A DNA stretch of 37,153 bases from an uncultured Clostridia bacterium (GTDB lineage Bacteria > Bacillota > Clostridia > TANB77 > CAG-508): assembly GCA_947629765.1 (NCBI GenBank), contig CANREW010000012.1, forward strand, positions 1 through 37,153. The letters are read 5' to 3'. The notes under the pieces were generated by a model. That model did no database searches, was not told the origin of the DNA, and was given only the letters and a program-made list of their open reading frames with translations. The translations under genes were made by a program, and so were the position numbers. Positions 37,110-37,153 of the stretch are shown piece by piece. Each line of letters opens with the position of its first letter. Within the stretch, counting starts at the first letter, position 1.

Positions 37110-37153
<44 letters not shown>

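Overview
The window looks like a piece of a low-GC, spore-forming Clostridia chromosome. It is strongly AT-rich, has AGGAGG-type ribosome binding sites and sigma-A-like promoters, and carries a small acid-soluble spore protein and a YpeB germination protein. The species cannot be named from sequence alone. All confident genes lie on the minus strand except one unknown gene at 4.1-5.4 kb.

Layout from left to right. 0-0.3 kb: a promoter and tiny reading frame leading off the left edge, plus one copy of a dispersed repeat. 0.3-4 kb: pcrA helicase and pyrimidine-nucleoside phosphorylase. 4-5.4 kb: the unknown plus-strand gene. 5.4-7.8 kb: ZIP metal transporter, cytidine deaminase, release factor 1. 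7.8-12.3 kb: a YhaN/SbcC-like ATPase, an SbcD/YhaO-like nuclease and a GT-C membrane glycosyltransferase. 12.4-15.4 kb: a VirD4/TraG coupling ATPase with two small unknown proteins. 15.5-19 kb: DnaJ-like protein, ddl and murF. 19-26.6 kb: rpoC and rpoB with a leader region. 26.7-26.9 kb: a palindromic repeat element. 26.9-28.1 kb: radical SAM PflX and a DUF1653 protein. 28.1-28.7 kb: a foreign-looking gene. 28.7-32.7 kb: spore protein, ypeB, a UgtP-like glycosyltransferase and an M23 peptidase. 33-37 kb: recR, ybaB, dnaX, SRP RNA, an unknown membrane protein and tadA. A partial tRNA-Arg(CCU) sits at the right edge.

The striking feature is a decoding anomaly. Seven genes (ZIP transporter, sbcD-like, virD4-like, dnaJ-like, murF, rpoC and an unknown membrane protein) are each broken by +1 frameshifts, ten in total. 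All ten are the same event: an in-frame CGG followed by A or T, after which the protein continues in frame if the C is skipped and GGA or GGT is read as glycine. No other kind of frame break was found. Across roughly 11,200 codons of native genes, no in-frame CGG can be read as ordinary arginine. About 60 out-of-frame CGG triplets on the coding strands disturb nothing. Because rpoC is essential and three genes need two shifts each, the simplest reading is that this organism treats CGG(A/T) as a highly efficient +1 frameshift signal or a four-base glycine codon, not that it carries seven pseudogenes. The only intact reading frame that uses CGG as a sense codon is the foreign-looking gene at 28.2-28.6 kb, and the host rule would cut it to about 11 residues.
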